Part shown: positions 4,923 to 6,925 of the stretch, piece after piece
How positions within the stretch are numbered: position 1 is the first letter of the stretch
Layout: each line of letters opens with the position of its first letter
Source: Halobacteriales archaeon QH_8_67_36
GTDB lineage: Archaea; Halobacteriota; Halobacteria; Halobacteriales; Haloarculaceae
Direction of reading: 5' to 3'
Assembly: GCA_003021755.1 (NCBI GenBank)
Contig: PXQZ01000128.1
Coordinates: 17,216 to 24,140, forward strand
Length of the DNA stretch: 6,925 nucleotides
Position numbers and translations under genes: made by a program
Notes under the pieces: generated by a model
Seen by the model: the letters and a program-made list of their open reading frames with translations, nothing else
Database searches by the model: none
Told to the model about the DNA's origin: nothing

Positions 4923-5989
4923 CCGACACGCTACTCGTCACATCGACCGAAGAAGGAATCGGCAAGACAGCAATCACCATCGCGCTCGCAAAGGCCGCCC
5001 AGGAGGCCGGCAAGGACGTCGGGTACATGAAGCCCAAGGGGACGCGGCTCCAGAGCGCCGTCGGCAAGACCCGCGACGAGGACCCGATGCTCGCCCGCGA
5101 GCTGCTGGACCTCGACGCCGAGATGCACGAGATGGAGCCGATCGTCTACTCCCCGACGTTCATCAGCGAGGCCGTCCGGGGCCGCGAAGACCCCGATGAA
5201 ATCCGCGAGCGCGTCGTCGAGAACTTCGAGGACCTGTCGGCCGACTGCGACACGATGCTCGTCGAGGGCAGCGACAACCTCGAAACCGGCGGTATCGTCG
5301 ACCTCACCGACGCCGACATCGCCGAGGCACTCGATGCCCGCGTCCTGCTGGTCTGTGGCTACGCCACGCCGGGCGACACCGACGAGGTGCTCGCCGCGGC
5401 CGACCACCTGGGCGACCGGCTGGCGGGCGTGCTGTTCAACGGCGTCACCGAGTCCGCCATGGACGAACTGGACAACGACGTCATTCCCTTCCTCGAAGGG
5501 CGCGGCGTGCCGGTGTTCGGGGCGCTGCCACGCGTCCAGGACCTGGCGGGCATCACCGTCGGCGACCTCGCACGCAGCCTCGGCGCGGACGTGCTCACGA
5601 GCGACGCCTCGACCGACGTCCACGTCGAGCGCTTCACTGTGGGCGCGATGGGCGGCAACAAGGCGCTGGACCAGTTCCGGCGAACGCGCGACGCCGTGAT
5701 GGTCAGCGGCGGGGACCGCTCCGAGGTTCAGACCGCCGCGCTGGAAGCCTCGGGCATCAAGGCGCTCCTGCTGACCGGGGGCTTCCGACCGGCGAGTGCC
5801 GTACTCGGCCGGGCCGAGAAAAAAAACGTCCCGATACTGCTGATCCAGTCGGACACCCGGACCACCATCGACCGTGTCGAGGACGTGCTCCACTCGGGGC
5901 GCACCCGCGACACCGAGACGGTCACCCGAATGCAGGAGCTACTCGGCGACGGCGTCGACGTCCACTCGCTGCTTCACCTGTCCGAGTAG
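4919..5989 (+). CDS. BioD-like P-loop + DRTGG protein, stand-alone Pta-type regulatory module
   Basis: This 356-aa protein matches the N-terminal half of long phosphotransacetylases (COG0857/AAA_26 plus DRTGG), often annotated 'phosphotransacetylase family protein'. Residues 4-28 hold a P-loop of the dethiobiotin-synthetase type, TSTEEGIGKT (8-17), whose usual first glycine is Ser9 while the GKT is kept. KPKG at 38-41, LVEGSDN at 114-120 and LLVCGYATPG at 143-152 follow the BioD/Pta fold, with the first domain ending near 210. Residues 212-325 are the DRTGG domain; the signature appears as LLTGGFRP (284-291). The C-terminal phosphate acetyltransferase domain is absent, so it should not make acetyl-phosphate. 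The 4-bp overlap with acd suggests a regulator or partner of ACD; in long Pta enzymes this region mediates allosteric control. Dethiobiotin synthesis is less likely because of the DRTGG domain and the acd context, even though bioB lies convergent downstream. Confidence 0.88.
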   Translation: MTDTLLVTSTEEGIGKTAITIALAKAAQEAGKDVGYMKPKGTRLQSAVGKTRDEDPMLARELLDLDAEMHEMEPIVYSPTFISEAVRGREDPDEIRERVVENFEDLSADCDTMLVEGSDNLETGGIVDLTDADIAEALDARVLLVCGYATPGDTDEVLAAADHLGDRLAGVLFNGVTESAMDELDNDVIPFLEGRGVPVFGALPRVQDLAGITVGDLARSLGADVLTSDASTDVHVERFTVGAMGGNKALDQFRRTRDAVMVSGGDRSEVQTAALEASGIKALLLTGGFRPASAVLGRAEKKNVPILLIQSDTRTTIDRVEDVLHSGRTRDTETVTRMQELLGDGVDVHSLLHLSE

Positions 5990-6075
5990 CCGCGGTTTCC
6001 GCTGCGGTTCCAAACTTTGACGACGAGACACGGACGGGCTTTCTATCGCTGTTTTCAGTCGAAGCATACCTCACC

Positions 6076-6084
6076 TTTTTTATT
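6076..6084 (+). terminator. T-tract downstream of the acd operon (terminator, or TATA box of a small RNA)
   Basis: TTTTTTATT at 6076-6084 lies 87 bp after the stop of the operon in otherwise GC-rich DNA. Runs of T on the coding strand are the main archaeal termination signal, so this is a good candidate end point for acd mRNA. The same string also looks like a TATA box and would place a start point near 6107, exactly at the beginning of the hairpin region. Position alone cannot separate the two readings. Confidence 0.5.
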
Positions 6085-6098
6085 GTCTGACGCACTCC

Positions 6099-6157
6099 CT
6101 CCAAGTGGAGCCTATCCGGCTCCGTAGTGTCACACGCCGGGGACTCCGGTCCCCGGC
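6099..6157 (+). other. Hairpin series ending in a 9-bp stem with UNCG tetraloop; candidate structured RNA or terminator
   Basis: Three stems follow one another. CTCC (6099-6102) can pair with GGAG (6107-6110). Alternatively GGAGCC (6107-6112) pairs with GGCTCC (6118-6123) around a 5-nt loop, so these two compete. Then GCCGGGGAC (6136-6144) pairs perfectly with GTCCCCGGC (6149-6157) around the loop TCCG. In plus-strand RNA this is a C(UCCG)G tetraloop, one of the extra-stable UNCG class; the minus-strand loop would be CGGA, which is not. A strand-specific stable loop suggests selection in a plus-strand transcript. A TATA-like TTTTTTATT lies about 25 bp before 6105. I found no match to tRNA, SRP RNA or RNase P RNA, and plus-strand frames here are arginine-rich and unlike haloarchaeal proteins. 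Confidence 0.45.
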
Positions 6158-6192
6158 TTGTTCCCTTTGTGCGACCCGTCGCTTCGCCACGC

Positions 6193-6240
6193 CGCCAGCA
6201 CTGCTGGCGTCCGAAATGGCTACTGTCGTCCGTCCGGACG
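6193..6240. repeat. Two further palindromes between the convergent operons
   Basis: CGCCAGCA (6193-6200) and TGCTGGCG (6202-6209) form an 8-bp palindrome around one base, and CGTCCGGACG (6231-6240) is a perfect 10-bp palindrome ending 13 bp before the bioB stop. On the minus strand both follow bioB and could form hairpins in its 3' end. No T-run follows them. They may be part of a bidirectional termination region with the stems at 6099-6157. The complete gap 5990-6253 holds these structures, the T-tract at 6076 and no convincing gene. Confidence 0.4.
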
Positions 6241-6253
6241 TGTCACGGACCGG

Positions 6254-6925
6254 TCAGTCGTCGGACTTGCTCTCCGCGGTGCCGGCTGCCGTCTCCGGCG
6301 CCGTTCCGTCGTCCTCGCGTTCTTTGACCCGCTCGGGGTCGAACTCGTTGGTATCCGTGTTCGGTTCCAGTCCCGCTCGCTCGACGATTTCGATGTCGTC
6401 GGCCGGCGACTGGCCCTCCGTCGTCAGGTAGTCGCCGGTGAGGATGCCGTCCGCGCCCGCCTCCAGGGCGGCGACCTGGCTCTCCGTGTCGAGGTTGACC
6501 TCGCGCCCGCCGGTCAGGCGGACGCGGGCCTCGGGGTGGAGGAGCCGATAGACCGCGACGGTCTTGATGACTTCCCCGGTGGTGATGTCGGGAAGTCCCC
6601 GCTCGGCTAGGGGGGTTCCTTCGACGGGGTTGAGAACGTTCACCGGCAGCGAGGAGACGCCGATGCCCTGGAGCGCCATGGCGGCGTCCACGCGGTCGGT
6701 CGGTGACTCGCCCATCCCGAGGATGACGCCGGCACAGAGGTCCATCCCCGCCTCCTTGGCGACTTCCAGGGTCGCTACGCGGTCCTCGAAGCTGTGGGTC
6801 CGGACGATTTCGGGGAAGTAGCGCGGGGAGGTCTCGATGTTGTGGTTGTAGTGGTTCACCCCCTCCTCGGCGAGTATCGCGGCCTCCTCCTCCGTGAGGA
6901 TGCCGAGCGAGGCGTCGACCGCCAC
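6254..6925 (-). CDS. bioB: Biotin synthase BioB, C-terminal 223 residues (start lies beyond the window)
   Basis: BioB is a radical-SAM iron-sulfur enzyme that inserts sulfur into dethiobiotin, the last step of biotin synthesis. The visible part carries the typical BioB blocks: ASLGILTEEEA (visible residues 5-15), GVNHYNHNIETSPRYFPEI (22-40), THSFEDR (43-49), and DLCAGVILGMGES (62-74) with Cys64 as a probable [2Fe-2S] ligand. They continue with LNPVEGTPL (98-106) and VRLTGGRE (135-142), which holds the conserved arginine that ligates the same cluster. The radical-SAM CxxxCxxC motif is missing only because the N-terminal part lies to the right of the window; the GTG at 6925 is an internal valine, not a start. 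After the core ends near VERAGLEPN there is an acidic tail of about 34 residues (EFDPERVKEREDDGTAP...SKSDD), a common haloarchaeal style of extension. It is convergent with the acd operon. Confidence 0.95.
   Translation of the reverse strand: MAVDASLGILTEEEAAILAEEGVNHYNHNIETSPRYFPEIVRTHSFEDRVATLEVAKEAGMDLCAGVILGMGESPTDRVDAAMALQGIGVSSLPVNVLNPVEGTPLAERGLPDITTGEVIKTVAVYRLLHPEARVRLTGGREVNLDTESQVAALEAGADGILTGDYLTTEGQSPADDIEIVERAGLEPNTDTNEFDPERVKEREDDGTAPETAAGTAESKSDD

Noticed and set aside
5819..5826. Run of eight A in the BioD-like/DRTGG gene, giving the in-frame heptamer A-AAA-AAC, a classic -1 slippery sequence; on the minus strand it is a T8 tract.
   Set aside because: It encodes Lys-Lys-Asn at a sensible place in the DRTGG domain, the -1 frame product is arginine-rich and unlike a real extension, and no downstream pseudoknot is evident. 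It might stop bioB read-through on the minus strand, but it is 430 bp past the bioB stop.
6136..6157. Strong GC hairpin considered as an arm of a tRNA or the end of an insertion sequence.
   Set aside because: There is no T-loop consensus, anticodon arm or acceptor stem around it, and no transposase gene, terminal repeats or target duplication are visible.
6105..6431. Plus-strand frame across the hairpin region into the bioB antisense strand.
   Set aside because: Its product is rich in Arg, Ser and Cys, lacks the acidic bias of the other proteins, and overlaps the convincing bioB gene on the other strand.

Overview
The window looks like chromosomal DNA of a halophilic archaeon (class Halobacteria). 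It is GC-rich, its predicted proteins are strongly acidic, its promoters carry short TTTTAA/TTTATT-like TATA boxes about 25-30 bp from the start codon (leaderless or near-leaderless mRNAs), and it holds a DpsA ferritin, a single-chain ADP-forming acetyl-CoA synthetase and a biotin synthase with an acidic tail. I saw no tRNA, rRNA, CRISPR array, transposase or integrase.

Left part (1-1640): a partial minus-strand reading frame runs off the left edge (1-128). It is followed by a repeat-rich gap with three copies of ATTTRCCGG, a minus-strand HTH-type haloarchaeal protein (275-754) with an AT-rich promoter full of repeats, and a minus-strand helical/coiled-coil haloarchaeal protein (824-1375). 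Between that gene and a divergent, very short plus-strand gene (53 aa, 1467-1628) lies a compact two-way promoter. An AT-rich core is flanked by two TTAGG-N4-CCTAA-type elements that match the DtxR/IdeR metal-regulator box.

Middle (1644-2700): dpsA (iron-storing, DNA-protecting ferritin-like protein) on the minus strand, then a conserved-looking haloarchaeal gene of unknown function, also on the minus strand. The metal-box promoter beside an iron-storage gene suggests a small iron-homeostasis neighbourhood, although dpsA itself shows no such box.

Right part (2700-6925): a two-gene plus-strand operon, acd (ADP-forming acetate-CoA ligase, 701 aa) and a BioD-like/DRTGG protein (356 aa) that resembles the regulatory N-terminal half of long bacterial phosphotransacetylases but lacks the transacetylase domain. 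They overlap by ATGA. ACD makes acetate and ATP from acetyl-CoA, ADP and Pi; the partner is plausibly its regulator. A 264-bp gap follows, with a T-tract and a run of hairpins that includes a 9-bp stem capped by a UNCG-type tetraloop. It could be a strong terminator or a small structured RNA. The window ends in the convergent, truncated bioB (biotin synthase).

Most notable are the paired metal-box promoter driving a tiny gene that a standard ORF size cut-off would miss, the orphan Pta regulatory domain tied to ACD, and the hairpin-rich intergenic region.
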